Shown: positions 15,838 through 25,033, counted from the first letter of the stretch. The stretch is 64,000 nucleotides of DNA from Lichenicoccus sp965277665 (GCF_965277665.1 NZ_OZ255835.1:3286001-3350000), one strand, 5' to 3'. Notes: generated from the letters alone by a model not told the origin. Made by a program: numbers and translations.

Positions 15838-16398
15838 TCGGTTCGCATGTCCGCCGTATTCTTACGCTGCTTTGAAGCGGCTTCAAAAGTGACACGGATT
15901 GCCCTCTAGGGGCTGTTTTGCCTGCTCAGGGCCTCCGTAGCTCCCTGACGCGGACCTTCTAAGCTCTGGGGAAGCAAGCCTCTCCGGGGCATTCTGTGAG
16001 GCTCCAGCGGCGTCCTGTGGCCCCCATCGCGTGACAGTGCATTGGTAAAGGGAGGTCTCAAACGAAGCCGGTTGATAACTTTGCTGATCCGTAAGCACAG
16101 CATTGGCATGACGCCACTTGTTTATAGCCTGACTCCACGGCAGGTCCTCCCCGGACCTCAGGTTTGAGCCGTTACTAGCAGGAGCAAACGGGGCTATTCA
16201 CTACCCGTAAGTGTGATTTATCCACGTCCTTCGACTGGAGCCTCGTGAAGAAGACAATTCTCGGAGACAGGAAAGGGTGAACCTTCACGCTATGGCTATG
16301 AAAGTGCTGGTGAGGGAGCTTCACGTTCATCTCCCTTTAATAACTATGTTCGGCTCCGCTTCCCGTAGTAGGGTCTTTTCATTCTAGGAGCGTTTCGA
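15838..16398. other. Gene-free stretch in the right half of the island
   Basis: These 561 bases between the broken recombinase and the polymerase-like pseudogene hold no frame I can support and no clear RNA or repeat structure. Confidence 0.4.
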
Positions 16399-17736
16399 GT
16401 GCTCACCGCCCTATCATCTCCCTTGAGCAATGACGCTGTTCTGCGGGAACGGGTTGAGTTCATTTCCCTCATCCGAGAGCCGGCGACTGACGCAGCACAC
16501 GTCTTTTGCGAAGCCATTTCCGAGCTGACCGAACCTCTGTTGAGCAGGAAGCGCCCGTGGGGACCCGCCGGACGCGCCACTCATCGTCGAATGACTGGCT
16601 CGATCCTTGCGGGCCTTCTTCAGAACGGAGCTGTTCGGGCCGCTCGTGGCAAGGGGCGTGCTTGGCCAGATGACCTCGAAGTCAGTCACAAAGCATTCTG
16701 AGCTCGTATCGATGCACTGGTCAGCCTGGGCCACGTCGAGTCTCGCCTGGGTGTTTCGTTCTTCGACAACGGCGTAATAGGCGGCAGGGCTACATTGTTG
16801 GCGGCACGGCCTTCGCTGCTGGCACTGGCATCGAGGTGCGGACTAGGAGCCGGTGCCTTTGACGAACATTGGCACCTGACCGCAGAAGCCCGTTCAAGGC
16901 GCCCAAAGCTACCGCCTGAAGGCCTTGTTGAGTGCGTAGAGGTGCCTGCTGCAGAGAGCGAGCTTCGAACGCCCTGTGAGTTCCCACCGGAACAGCACGA
17001 GCAGGTCACCTTCACGAGACAGCAGATTGAATGTTTCAACGCTCATCTTGCTTCGTTCGAGGTGACGGGCTGTGTCCCCCCAGTGTTGCGGCGGCGCTTC
17101 TTTGCGGACCTGCGTCTTGGGGGAAGGTTTGTTGCGGTGGGAGGGGAGACGTTCCATAGCCGCCGGAAGGAGGCCAGGCAGTTTATGCGGATCGACGGGC
17201 AGCCGGTTGCAGAAGTCGCTCTCTCAGCCGCCTTGCTCTCAGTCTTCCTGTCGGTGGCTGGACGACCAATCCCGTTCGACCCCTACCAGGCTGGCGCGCT
17301 CGCCCAGCAGCCCCGCGAGGCGGCGAAGGCGTTCTTAAACCAGAGCCTGAACAGCGGGCGACCGATGCGGCAATGGGCGAGAGATACGGACGACGCTGTG
17401 CGGCGGGTGGCATTGCGAGACGCCCGATCCGCTGCGCTCTCAGCCTATCCCATGCTCGGTGAACCGATTGCCCTTCTCCCAGACGATATTCGGCAGTTGG
17501 CTCCGATCGGTCGTGAAGGTTGGGTATTGGGCCAATGGCTGACAGGTTTCGAGTCAACAGTGATGGCTGGCACGCTTGAGGCGTTGATGACGCAAGGTGT
17601 TGCGGCGTTGCCCCTGCACGATGCCGTTCTGGTGCCCCAGTGTCACATAGACGCGGCCGCACGAGCACTCATCAGCTCGTTTGAGAGCCTGCTTGGTGAG
17701 ACGCCGAGGATTAAAGTGAAGGGTATGCCGCAGTGA
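16399..17736 (+). pseudogene. Polymerase-like island protein with in-frame TGA and altered motif A
   Basis: One frame of 446 codons is broken by TGA at 16699-16701; sequence on both sides reads as protein (EVSHKAF before, RIDALVSLGHVESRLGVSFF after). The C-terminal part recalls a family A DNA polymerase palm. RIDGQPVAEVALSAALLSVF (around codon 274) has the shape of motif A, and LPLHDAVLVP (codons 405-414) the shape of motif C (HDE-like). The residue where motif A needs Asp is Ala (GCT at 17218-17220). Proteins of this kind recur as unnamed genes near integrases; the polymerase reading is my inference. With both lesions it is probably dead, although an internal start could give a shorter product from 16795. 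Confidence 0.55.
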
Positions 17737-17738
17737 CT

Positions 17739-17822
17739 CGTAGAAGCCCGCACAGCTGCCTCGCAACCCTGCAGGTACAGGGTAGCCGGAAGGCCTCCAG
17801 ACGGCCTCTACGGGCTTCTACG
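17739..17822. repeat. 84-bp multi-stem inverted repeat after the polymerase-like gene
   Basis: CGTAGAAGCCCG (17739-17750) pairs perfectly with CGGGCTTCTACG (17811-17822). Inside are a second stem, ACCCTG (17766-17771) with CAGGGT (17778-17783), and a GGCCTCCAGACGGCC stem. There is no T-run after it, so it is not a standard intrinsic terminator. It may be a structured RNA end or a recombination/replication site of the element. Confidence 0.65.
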
Positions 17823-17874
17823 GGGATGTGTGAGGGTCATCAAGAGCGGTATAGCGGCTGAGAAGCAAAGTGCC

Positions 17875-18597
17875 TCAAACTCGGCGCCGCAGCCACGCTT
17901 TTGCTGAAGACGCTTTCCGGCTCATCCAATTCGGCGGTGTTGGCGGCGGCGTTCCGCTCAGCGCTCTTGCTCGGGCTTCCCAACCGATCCGCCGAGGCAA
18001 CCTGAGTGTTCCTCTATACCGCTGAAGGAGGTCAGACAGCTGATCGGCTGCGTCGAGAAGGCGCCTAAGCTCGTCAGTTCGCTGTTCCAGTCTGCCCTGT
18101 GCTCCGACCGGGTCGGAAGCCTCGCCTTCAACCCTGAAGAAGAGGAGCGGATGAGGGTCGAACTCAAGCTCCTCGTTTGCCTTCCGGAGGTAAAAGCCTC
18201 CCAAGTTTGCGGTCGCCGCTCCAAAATCGTTAATTGCCTGATACACATCTGTGTCAAGCAGAGCGTGGTCTCTCCACCTCGTGGGATCGAGTTCGTCCGG
18301 TAGGTCTATGCTGTCGAACCCGATGCGTTCCGATATCGCTCCCGATCCACAGTGGCCCTTCCAGTAGATGGCAGCCTCCCGTTGATGATGGGCTGCTGAC
18401 ACGACTTGCTCCAGCAACCAATGGAGACGCACGGCGTAAGCTGCGGCCTGACGCCTACGTTCAAGTTTTGCCTGCTTCGACGACCTCCCTGCGACTGAGG
18501 CCGTGATGAGCGCGGCGGCTATAGAAGAGACTACCGGGGCCACGGTAGCTATGATCGTAGTCAACCTGCTAAGGCTCTCAGTACAGCTTCCAGCCAA
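17875..18597 (-). CDS. Membrane-anchored protein, unknown
   Basis: A 240-residue frame from a TTG start. One N-terminal helix (VAPVVSSIAAALITASVAG) is followed by a long cytoplasmic helical region (AKLERRRQAAAYAVRLHWLL, RLEQRTDELRRLLDAADQLS). The layout parallels the mrr-linked protein at 14106 (anchor plus helical body), but I see no sequence similarity. The last 25 codons are basic and Ser-rich. It lies between the polymerase-like pseudogene and the integrase. No function can be proposed. Confidence 0.5.
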   Translation of the reverse strand: MAGSCTESLSRLTTIIATVAPVVSSIAAALITASVAGRSSKQAKLERRRQAAAYAVRLHWLLEQVVSAAHHQREAAIYWKGHCGSGAISERIGFDSIDLPDELDPTRWRDHALLDTDVYQAINDFGAATANLGGFYLRKANEELEFDPHPLLFFRVEGEASDPVGAQGRLEQRTDELRRLLDAADQLSDLLQRYRGTLRLPRRIGWEARARALSGTPPPTPPNWMSRKASSAKAWLRRRV

Positions 18598-18732
18598 ACC
18601 TGCCTCCGCTAATTTAGCACCCGACCACGGGAGCGGACTCGGGCCAAGTCTTGACCTTGAGCAACGCCGATGCGAGCATCGTGACGGGGAAGACTGGGGC
18701 GGCTGGCAGACCTTTCAGCAGCGGCTCACTAA

Positions 18733-20270
18733 TCAAGCGAATAGCCCAGCAGGCGGTTTGACCTGTTCCACCGCTCTCTGAAGCCTCTTCAGCGCCTCGC
18801 CTCGGATGCCGTAGAGCCTCCCTGTAGTCTTTCTCGCGTGGCCCACGACGGCGTCTCTAGCGTCTTCAGGAACCTCCGCTGCACGCATCTCGTCTTCCCA
18901 GCGATGCCGAAAGCTGTGGTTCGGTGCTTTGCGCTCGTCATCAATCCCGATCGTGTCCCTGATCCACTTTCCGGTCACGTTCCAGCCCCGTCCGCCTCGG
19001 TTGCCGTGGGCGTCCAGGCCCTTGTCTGGGAACAGCGGCGCTGACGGGTCCGGCAGGGAGTGGGCATAGGTCAGGAAGCCCTCGCGGATCAGGGCCGAGT
19101 GGATCGGAACGTTGCGGCGCTGTCCGCTCTTCACGATCTTGTCGGCGTCGTCCTCATGCACCGCAATGAACCAGACCCCGTCATCGCTGCGGATGTCCGA
19201 CCCCGATAGCTGTAGGACCTCGCCAATCCGCATCCCCGAGAAAGCCATCACCCAGGGGCCCAGCGCAGGGACTCCCGCGCTTCGAGCCGAGAGGCCTGGA
19301 GGATGCGGACGGTGTCGGCATCGGTGTAGGGCAGCCGGGTAGCGGTCTTGCTCTTCTTCAGCCGTAGGTTGGCGTCTGCAACGTTGGCGGGAAGCCTACT
19401 TTCGCGGAACCCCCACTCGAAAACTTGACGGACAAGCGAGAGACGATTGTTCCAGGTGTTGTTACTCAAGCCGCACGCCTTCAGCGCGTCGCGCCACTGT
19501 GCGATGTCGTCCCTGCTGACAGAGGCCGCGTCGTTGTGTCCAAGGTGTTTGATCAGGGCATCTAGGATGTAGCGGGTGTCGCTCATTGTCCGAGGCTTCA
19601 CGACCGCGCTCGCCTTCCAAGCGTCGAACAGGCCTAGCAAGGGCACTCTCGCGGCCGTTGACGATTGCTGCGTGGGCACATCGGCAACCGGCGGCAGAGC
19701 GTCCCGCGCGGCCTGTAGAGGCTCCACGGCACGATTTCCGCGCATTCCCAGCGCCTTCAGATCAGCGTCCAGGTAGGCGCACCGGACCACGTCCAGCATC
19801 CCGCCGACGAATGAAGACCGGCTTTCCGGCGTTGTCTCGACTCCGACCAGCCGCAGCGCCTCGTCCGCATGATATTCGACCCGGTCCCACATCCGGGCGA
19901 TGTTCTCTTCCGTCCGCTCCTCGGGCAAATCCACCAGATCGAAGACGTCGCTGTTCTCGCCGTCGCGGTGAAGCGGTGCGCCGCCGGCGATGCACGCTGC
20001 CCACTTCGCGGCGATGTCGGCACCCTGCGCGTGGGTGAGCGTCACGACCGTGAGCTTGCGCGTCCACTCGGCTTCCAGTTCCGCCCACCTAGTCAACGCT
20101 TCGGCCCAGGGCTGTGCAATCGCCCGCCGGTCCGAGGTCTTGAGGCTGATCTTGATCGTGTCGCCGGCCAGCCCGGACACCGCCTTGAACCGTGCTGGGA
20201 TGCGCTTGCGGAAGTAGAGGACACCGGTTCGCGGGTCCTTCCAGGGGTCGCTCACGTGGATCGTCGCCAT
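18733..20270 (-). pseudogene. Tyrosine integrase of the island, split by a one-base frameshift
   Basis: From 20270 the protein begins ATIHVSDPWKDPRTGVLYFR, an N-terminal form common in alphaproteobacterial island integrases, then a core-binding domain (DAWKASAVVKPRTMSDTRYI). The frame ends at TGA after SLRWAPG (19248). In the next frame the catalytic domain continues as WVMAFSGMRIGEVLQLSG with the catalytic Arg, followed by HSFRH (HxxR), VVGHARKTTGRLYG (His and nucleophile Tyr). Adding one base to the C-run opposite 19255-19258 joins them into about 512 residues. A homopolymer sequence error is possible; if real, the island cannot excise by its own enzyme. Confidence 0.85.
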
Positions 20271-20277
20271 TAGCTTC

Positions 20278-20299
20278 TGTGTGCCCGCGCTGTGTGCCC
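20278..20299 (+). other. Two arm-type motifs at the right island end
   Basis: TGTGTGCCC occurs at 20278-20286 and again at 20291-20299, just upstream of the integrase start and about 62 bases inside attR. The same nonamer is present near both other att-like sites. Spaced copies beside an integrase gene are typical of integrase arm sites and may also serve autoregulation. Confidence 0.55.
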
Positions 20300-20360
20300 A
20301 CGGAAGCCTCAGAAGTCCAGGAAAACCACCGTTTCCAGCCACCTCAAGGGGCTAGCAGAG

Positions 20361-20383
20361 GTTGATGCCGGGTGAGGGATTCG
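20361..20383 (+). repeat. attR: 23-bp repeat overlapping the tRNA-Thr 3' end
   Basis: Identical to 6865-6887. Eighteen of its bases are the 3' end of tRNA-Thr, so integration kept the tRNA whole. Confidence 0.9.
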
Positions 20384-20438
20384 AACCCCCGACCCCCTGA
20401 TTACAAATCAGGTGCACTACCAGCTGTGCTAACCCGGC
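20366..20438 (-). tRNA. tRNA-Thr, anticodon TGT
   Basis: A 73-base cloverleaf. The acceptor stem pairs GCCGGGT with ACCCGGC plus discriminator A, the D-arm is AGCACAGCTGGTAGTGCA, the anticodon stem CCTGA/TCAGG encloses TTTGTAA (anticodon TGT, reading ACA) and the T-arm holds GGTTCGAATCC. CCA is not encoded. The gene is intact and hosts the island at its 3' end. Confidence 0.96.
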
Positions 20439-20523
20439 GGCCTTGACCCACATTATGCCGGGCCGGATTGTATCCGCCAACTGGTCACCGCGCCGGACCG
20501 TCACTGACCAAGGGGAGCGGAGC

Positions 20524-21126
20524 ATGCGGCGTCTGGTGCTGGTCGGGGTGCTGCTGACCGGCTGCGCCTCGCAGTCCCGGCCGGTTACGATTGCCGTGGC
20601 CTTGGATGAGCTGCAGAACCAGCTGCAGGCGGCGGGCGCCGTCAGTGTCGTGGGTGCCGGGCCGATCCGCTTCGCCGAAGCGGCGCGGGCCGCCCAGTGC
20701 AAGGCACAGGCCGCCAACCCTGAATTGCCCATCCTGACACACGACATCACCATCAACCTGACCGGCACATTCACCGCGAGCGGCGGGTTCGCGCTCGGAC
20801 CCTCGATCACCGGCGGCCCGCCATTCGGCATTTCGAGTTCGCTGGTGCGCGGCCAGACCCAACAGCTCACCCTGCCGCTGACCTTCGCCGCCCTGTCTGA
20901 ACTGCCCGATGTCGCAGCGGCGCAGCGCATCGCGCTCTTCACCGGACTGCCGGCCAACGCCAGGGCCGCCGGCACCCGCCGCACGCTCGCCGAACGCGAC
21001 GCCCTGCGCCGGCAGACCCGGCGGCTGATCATCGCATTCGACCTGCGGCGCTGCCCGGCCGGTCCGCGGGCACCCGCGGGCGCCTGGCAACCCCTCCTGC
21101 GGGGGGCGCGGGTCCATCCAACCTGA
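20524..21126 (+). CDS. Lipoprotein, unknown function
   Basis: A 200-residue protein with a lipoprotein signal: MRRLVLVGVLLTGCASQ, with lipobox LTGC (Cys14). The mature part begins with a short amphipathic region (VALDELQNQLQAAGAV), then a Gly/Ser-rich middle (SGGFALGPSITGGPPFG) and a basic tail. The start was set at the ATG behind GGGGAGCGGAGC because upstream codons would bury the signal peptide. The gene starts 85 bases from the tRNA, on the core side of the island. No domain is recognised. Confidence 0.65.
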   Translation: MRRLVLVGVLLTGCASQSRPVTIAVALDELQNQLQAAGAVSVVGAGPIRFAEAARAAQCKAQAANPELPILTHDITINLTGTFTASGGFALGPSITGGPPFGISSSLVRGQTQQLTLPLTFAALSELPDVAAAQRIALFTGLPANARAAGTRRTLAERDALRRQTRRLIIAFDLRRCPAGPRAPAGAWQPLLRGARVHPT

Positions 21127-21203
21127 AACACGGCAACGCCTTCGGCCGACGGGGAGCGATGCCAGCGGCGACGGTGTCGGCCGGATCCGGTAGGCCCTGG
21201 CGG

Positions 21204-22688
21204 ATGAACGCGTTCGACAGGGTGCTCTTGGCCGGCTCGGTATTGCTCGTGCTGCTGCTGCTCGGGCCGGTGCTGACGATCCCGCTGCATATCCCGATCA
21301 ACTACAACGAAGGCTGGAACGCCGGCTTCGACACCCGCGCGATGCAGCCGTCTGCGGGACCGCTGTACCCTGGCTCCGACAGCTTCGTGTTCAACAACTA
21401 CCCGCCGCTGGGCTTCTACATCGTCGGCGTGGCCGGGCTGGTCTTCCGGGACATGATCGTCGGTGGCCGGGTGGTGGCCCTGGCGGCTTTGTTCTGCTGC
21501 GCCGGCCTGCTCGGCCTGTGCGTCCGGCAGCTCGGCGGGACCGGACGGGCCGCCTGCGCCGCCGGCCTGCTGCTGCTGCTGTCGACGGCGACCTTCTACC
21601 GCAGCTACGTGGCGATGGACGATCCGCAGTGGCTCGCCCATGCCATGATGCTCGGCAGCCTGGCGCTGCTGCTGCGAACGGGGGTCCCGCGCCGGCCAGA
21701 ACCGGGCGGGCCGCCGCCGGGACGGATGATCCTCGCGGCCCTGCTGATGGTCGCGGGCGGCTTCGTCAAGCACAACCTCGTGGCATTGCCGGTGGCGGTG
21801 ACGCTCTGGCTCGCCTGGCTCGACCGTCGCCTGGCGATCGTCTGGATCGCCGCCGCCGCGGCCGGAGCCTGCGCCGGGCTGGGCCTGACCGGCGCCCTGT
21901 TCGGGTCGGCGGCCTACAGCGACATCCTGCACCATCCGCGGGTCTTTCATGCCTATCGGCTGACCCGGGCGATCGGCGGCCTCGCGCCGCTGCTCCCCAT
22001 GGCAATCGCGGCACTCGCGCTGCGTCGGCGCGTCGCGGGCGATGGCGCCGTGCTGGTCGGGCTGTTCGCGGGCGTGAGCCTGCTGACCGGCATCGTGCAG
22101 CGCATGGGCGAGGGGGTGAACTACAACGCGCATTTCGAGACCATGATCGCGGTCTGCCTCGGCTTCGGGCTCGTGCTCGCGCCGCTGTCCCGATCTCCGC
22201 TGCCCATCCGGCGCCGGTCGATCGGGCCGGCCGCCCTGCTCGTCTTCGCCGCCCTGCCGGTGGTGGGCGCGCTGCCATGGCGCCTGCCCGCCGCCTGGCA
22301 CGAGATCGCCGACCGCAAGGCACGGCAGGCGGCCTGGCAGCCGATGATCGAGCGCCTGGCAGCGTCACGAGGGCCGGCAGGCTGCGAGATGCCGTCGGTC
22401 TGCATCTGGGCGGGCAAGCCGTTCAGCGTCGACATCTTCAACCTGACTCAGAGCATCCTGAGCGGCCGGTCGGCGGAGCCGTTCCGCAGGATGGTCGCCC
22501 GCCGCGGGTATGCCATGTTCGAATACGACCCGGGCTCCGCCACCCATCGCAACGCGATCCGCAGCCTGGGCCATGATCCCGTCATCGGCCCGTTCGCGGG
22601 GATCTACGCGCCGGTGGCGACCGGCCCGAACGGCGCGATCCTGCTTGCCCCGATCGATCGCCCGCTGCCCGCGGCGGCAGCGCCGTAA
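21204..22688 (+). CDS. GT-C-type membrane glycosyltransferase (GT39/ArnT-like)
   Basis: A 494-residue polytopic protein with about ten helices. The short loop after helix 1 carries NYNEGWNAGFDTRAM, the acidic site typical of GT-C enzymes that move a sugar from a polyprenyl-phosphate donor on the periplasmic face. YPPLGFYIVG and YRSYVAMDDPQWLAHAMML also fit the PMT/ArnT fold. The C-terminal domain is soluble and periplasmic. The start MNAFDRVLL was preferred over an ATG 15 codons upstream because it gives a normal inner-membrane N-terminus. It is followed by lptF and lptG on the same strand, so the product may be exported by them. Confidence 0.75.
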   Translation: MNAFDRVLLAGSVLLVLLLLGPVLTIPLHIPINYNEGWNAGFDTRAMQPSAGPLYPGSDSFVFNNYPPLGFYIVGVAGLVFRDMIVGGRVVALAALFCCAGLLGLCVRQLGGTGRAACAAGLLLLLSTATFYRSYVAMDDPQWLAHAMMLGSLALLLRTGVPRRPEPGGPPPGRMILAALLMVAGGFVKHNLVALPVAVTLWLAWLDRRLAIVWIAAAAAGACAGLGLTGALFGSAAYSDILHHPRVFHAYRLTRAIGGLAPLLPMAIAALALRRRVAGDGAVLVGLFAGVSLLTGIVQRMGEGVNYNAHFETMIAVCLGFGLVLAPLSRSPLPIRRRSIGPAALLVFAALPVVGALPWRLPAAWHEIADRKARQAAWQPMIERLAASRGPAGCEMPSVCIWAGKPFSVDIFNLTQSILSGRSAEPFRRMVARRGYAMFEYDPGSATHRNAIRSLGHDPVIGPFAGIYAPVATGPNGAILLAPIDRPLPAAAAP

Positions 22689-22769
22689 AGGCGGCAGCCG
22701 CATGCCGGGAAGCAGGCCGTCCCACCACGGGTTTGTTCCGCTCGCCAGCATCTGTTATCGCTGCCCGCG

Positions 22770-23918
22770 ATGCTCTCCGCACAATCCGGCCCCGCACGGG
22801 CAGCCGTCGCTCGCCGCCGCCATGCGGGGTGGTGGCCGGCACTGATCATCGACCGTTACCTGCTGCGGGAACTCAGCAAGCCGCTGCTGGCGATCCTTGC
22901 GATCCTGGTGGCGCTGTTCGCCAGCTACAGCACCGCCAGCTTCCTGTCCGATGCCGTCAACGGCCTCCTGCCTGGCGGTGCGGTCGCCAGACTGACCTTC
23001 CTGAAGGTCGTCATCTCGCTCGAGGTGCTGATTCCGGCGGCGCTGTACGTGTCCGTCATCCTGACCTTCGCCAGGCTGCACAGCGACCTTGAGTTCGCCG
23101 CCATGTTCGCGCTGCGTCTGACGCCCGCGGTCATGGTCCGTGCGGTGCTGACCCTGTCCGCCGTCCTCGCACTCGTGGTGGGCGGCCTGTCGATCTTCGT
23201 CAGGCCGTGGGCCTACCGGAACCTGCACGAGATGGCCGACCGCGCCGCCACGCTGCTCGATGTCGATGCGATGCAGGCCGGCTCCTTCTATGTGAGCCAG
23301 CACGGGGCTCGCGTCGTCTTCCTCACCCACCGCGATGGCCCCGGCACGCCGGCGCGGGACGTGTTCGTGAAGCTCGCGTACAGCGACCATGACGAGATCA
23401 TTTCCGGCCGGCTGGCGAGTGCGGTCCCGACCGGGATCGCGAATGGCGGCTCCGACGTGGCCATGAGCGACGCCAACCTGTACGAACTCAGCCATGTGCC
23501 AGGAAAGTCCGACGAGGTCCTGCATGTGCAGGCGATGACCGTCGATCCCAACAGCCGCAATGCAGCGCCGGCCGGCTACAGCAGCGTCGCCGCGAGCACG
23601 GCGCAGATCGCGGCCTCCGGCTCCAGCGAGGATATCGCGGAACTGCAGTGGCGCCTCTCCACGCCGCTCTCGACGCTTCTGCTCGGACTGCTCGGCATCC
23701 CGCTCAGTCGCACCAAACCACGGCAGAGCAGGAACCTGATCTTCGGCAAGGCCTTCGCGGTCTATTTCGGATACTATCTGCTCTGCACATGCGCGCGGAC
23801 CTGGGTCCAGCACGGCACGATTGCCGAGTTCCCGGGAATCTGGTGGGCGCCGGGCATACTCGGCCTGTTGTTGACGTCGATGGCCGGACGCCAGCCAGCT
23901 CTTGCACTCGGGAAATGA
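22770..23918 (+). CDS. lptF: LptF-type LPS export permease
   Basis: A 382-residue permease of the YjgP/YjgQ family. Helices 1-3 lie at about 45-65 (IIDRYLLRELSKPLLAILAI start), 85-105 and 125-145, then a periplasmic beta-jellyroll (150-300), then helices 4-6. IIDRYLLRE and LPGGAVARLTFLK are typical LptF wording. With LptB and LptG it drives lipopolysaccharide from the inner membrane to the LptC bridge. The ATG is 81 bases after the GT-C gene, and lptG follows after 50 bases. Confidence 0.85.
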   Translation: MLSAQSGPARAAVARRRHAGWWPALIIDRYLLRELSKPLLAILAILVALFASYSTASFLSDAVNGLLPGGAVARLTFLKVVISLEVLIPAALYVSVILTFARLHSDLEFAAMFALRLTPAVMVRAVLTLSAVLALVVGGLSIFVRPWAYRNLHEMADRAATLLDVDAMQAGSFYVSQHGARVVFLTHRDGPGTPARDVFVKLAYSDHDEIISGRLASAVPTGIANGGSDVAMSDANLYELSHVPGKSDEVLHVQAMTVDPNSRNAAPAGYSSVAASTAQIAASGSSEDIAELQWRLSTPLSTLLLGLLGIPLSRTKPRQSRNLIFGKAFAVYFGYYLLCTCARTWVQHGTIAEFPGIWWAPGILGLLLTSMAGRQPALALGK

Positions 23919-23968
23919 CCAGCGGGCGGCATGCTCCCGGCCAGTCGTCGCCCTGAACGTGAGATGAC

Positions 23969-25033
23969 ATGGTGGAAGGCTACGTCAGGCGTGCCGCGGT
24001 CAGGGCCTTCGCCCTGGTCGCCGCGGCCCTCACCGCATTGCTCAGCCTGCTCGAACTGGTCGAACAACTCGCCTCCGTCGGCCAGGGGCACTACCGCCTG
24101 GGCGACGCCCTCGTCTATGTCCTGCTGACCGCGCCCGGCCGGTTCCTGCAGATCACGCCGATTGCGACCCTGCTGGGGTCGCTGCTGGCGCTCGGCGCGC
24201 TGGCGCGCAACTCGGAGCTCGCGGCGATGCTCGGACTCGGCATCCCGGAACGCCGGATCGTCGGCTCGGTCCTGACGCCGCTCATTCCCATCGTCGCCAT
24301 CCTGCTGATCCTGGCCCAGTTCGTGATCCCGCCGGCGCAGCGCCTGGCGCAGGACGGGCGCGCCGCCGCCCTGAATGCGACGCGGGCGGCGTCCGGCGAC
24401 AACAGCTTCTGGGCACAGAGCAACCGGGAGTATCTGAACATCGAGCGGTTCGACCGCGGCCACACGCCGGTCGGGATCGATATCTACAGCTTCGCCGCCG
24501 ATGGCAGCCTGCTGAGCATCATCCACGCAGCCCGCGCCCAGCTCCGACCGGATGGACAATGGCTGCTGGCGGACGTGTCCCGCAAACTCGACCGTGGCGC
24601 CGAGCTGACCACCGACCATCTGCCCCGGCTCATGTGGCACTCGTTCGTGACGCCGCAGGAAATGCAGGTCCTGACGCTGCCGCTGACCAGCATACCGCCG
24701 ATGGCGCTGTATCGGGAGGTCCGTCGCCTCGCGCTGAAACACGAGCCGGCGGCGCATTATGAGCACGAGCTGTGGGCGAAGATCAGCCTGCCCTTCACCC
24801 TGGCCGCGATGGTGATGATTGCGGCCTCGTTCGTGTTCGGCGCCGGGCGAGCCCAGGGCCCCGGCAGAAGCCTGGCCTTCGGCGTCGGCTTCGGGGTCGC
24901 CTTCTCGCTCGGCCAGCTGATCTTCAGCCGCCTGGGCCTCCTGCTCGATCTCAACGCGGCGCTCACCGCCCTGACGCCGGCCGCCCTGACGATCTGGCTG
25001 TCGCTCTACCTGTTCCGCTCCGCCAGCCGGTAG
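23969..25033 (+). CDS. lptG: LptG-type LPS export permease
   Basis: A 354-residue partner of LptF, with the same plan of three helices, periplasmic jellyroll and three helices. Signature stretches are GRFLQITPIATLLGSLLALG, ELAAMLGLGIPERRIVGSVL and, at the C-terminus, ELWAKISLPFTLAAMVMIA. The start codon GTG or ATG choice is settled by MVEGYVRRAAVRAFAL at 23969. The last 28 bases overlap the convergent CDP-alcohol phosphatidyltransferase gene. Because the pair sits in a glycan and inositol-lipid locus rather than with other lpt genes, it could be a second, dedicated export pair; that is inference. Confidence 0.85.
   Translation: MVEGYVRRAAVRAFALVAAALTALLSLLELVEQLASVGQGHYRLGDALVYVLLTAPGRFLQITPIATLLGSLLALGALARNSELAAMLGLGIPERRIVGSVLTPLIPIVAILLILAQFVIPPAQRLAQDGRAAALNATRAASGDNSFWAQSNREYLNIERFDRGHTPVGIDIYSFAADGSLLSIIHAARAQLRPDGQWLLADVSRKLDRGAELTTDHLPRLMWHSFVTPQEMQVLTLPLTSIPPMALYREVRRLALKHEPAAHYEHELWAKISLPFTLAAMVMIAASFVFGAGRAQGPGRSLAFGVGFGVAFSLGQLIFSRLGLLLDLNAALTALTPAALTIWLSLYLFRSASR

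Larger units (their letters stand above)
6865..20383. mobile_element. Genomic island integrated in tRNA-Thr(TGT), decaying
   Basis: An exact 23-bp direct repeat (6865-6887 and 20361-20383) brackets 13.5 kb. The right copy includes the 3' end of tRNA-Thr, and a tyrosine integrase reads away from it, the classical layout of a tRNA-targeted island. Cargo includes an Mrr endonuclease, an XRE regulator cluster, a serine recombinase, a polymerase-like gene and several short proteins of unknown role. At least four genes are broken and an internal degenerate att site lies at 11919. Codon and base usage look lower in GC than the flanks in parts (for example 12.1-15.3 kb). Confidence 0.88.

Noticed and set aside
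16699..16701. TGA as a selenocysteine codon or programmed readthrough
   Set aside because: No SECIS-like structure was apparent and a second lesion (motif A Ala) fits simple decay better.
20352..22301. 649-codon minus-strand frame across the tRNA, lipoprotein and GT-C genes
   Set aside because: It crosses a tRNA gene and two well-supported genes and has shadow-type composition.
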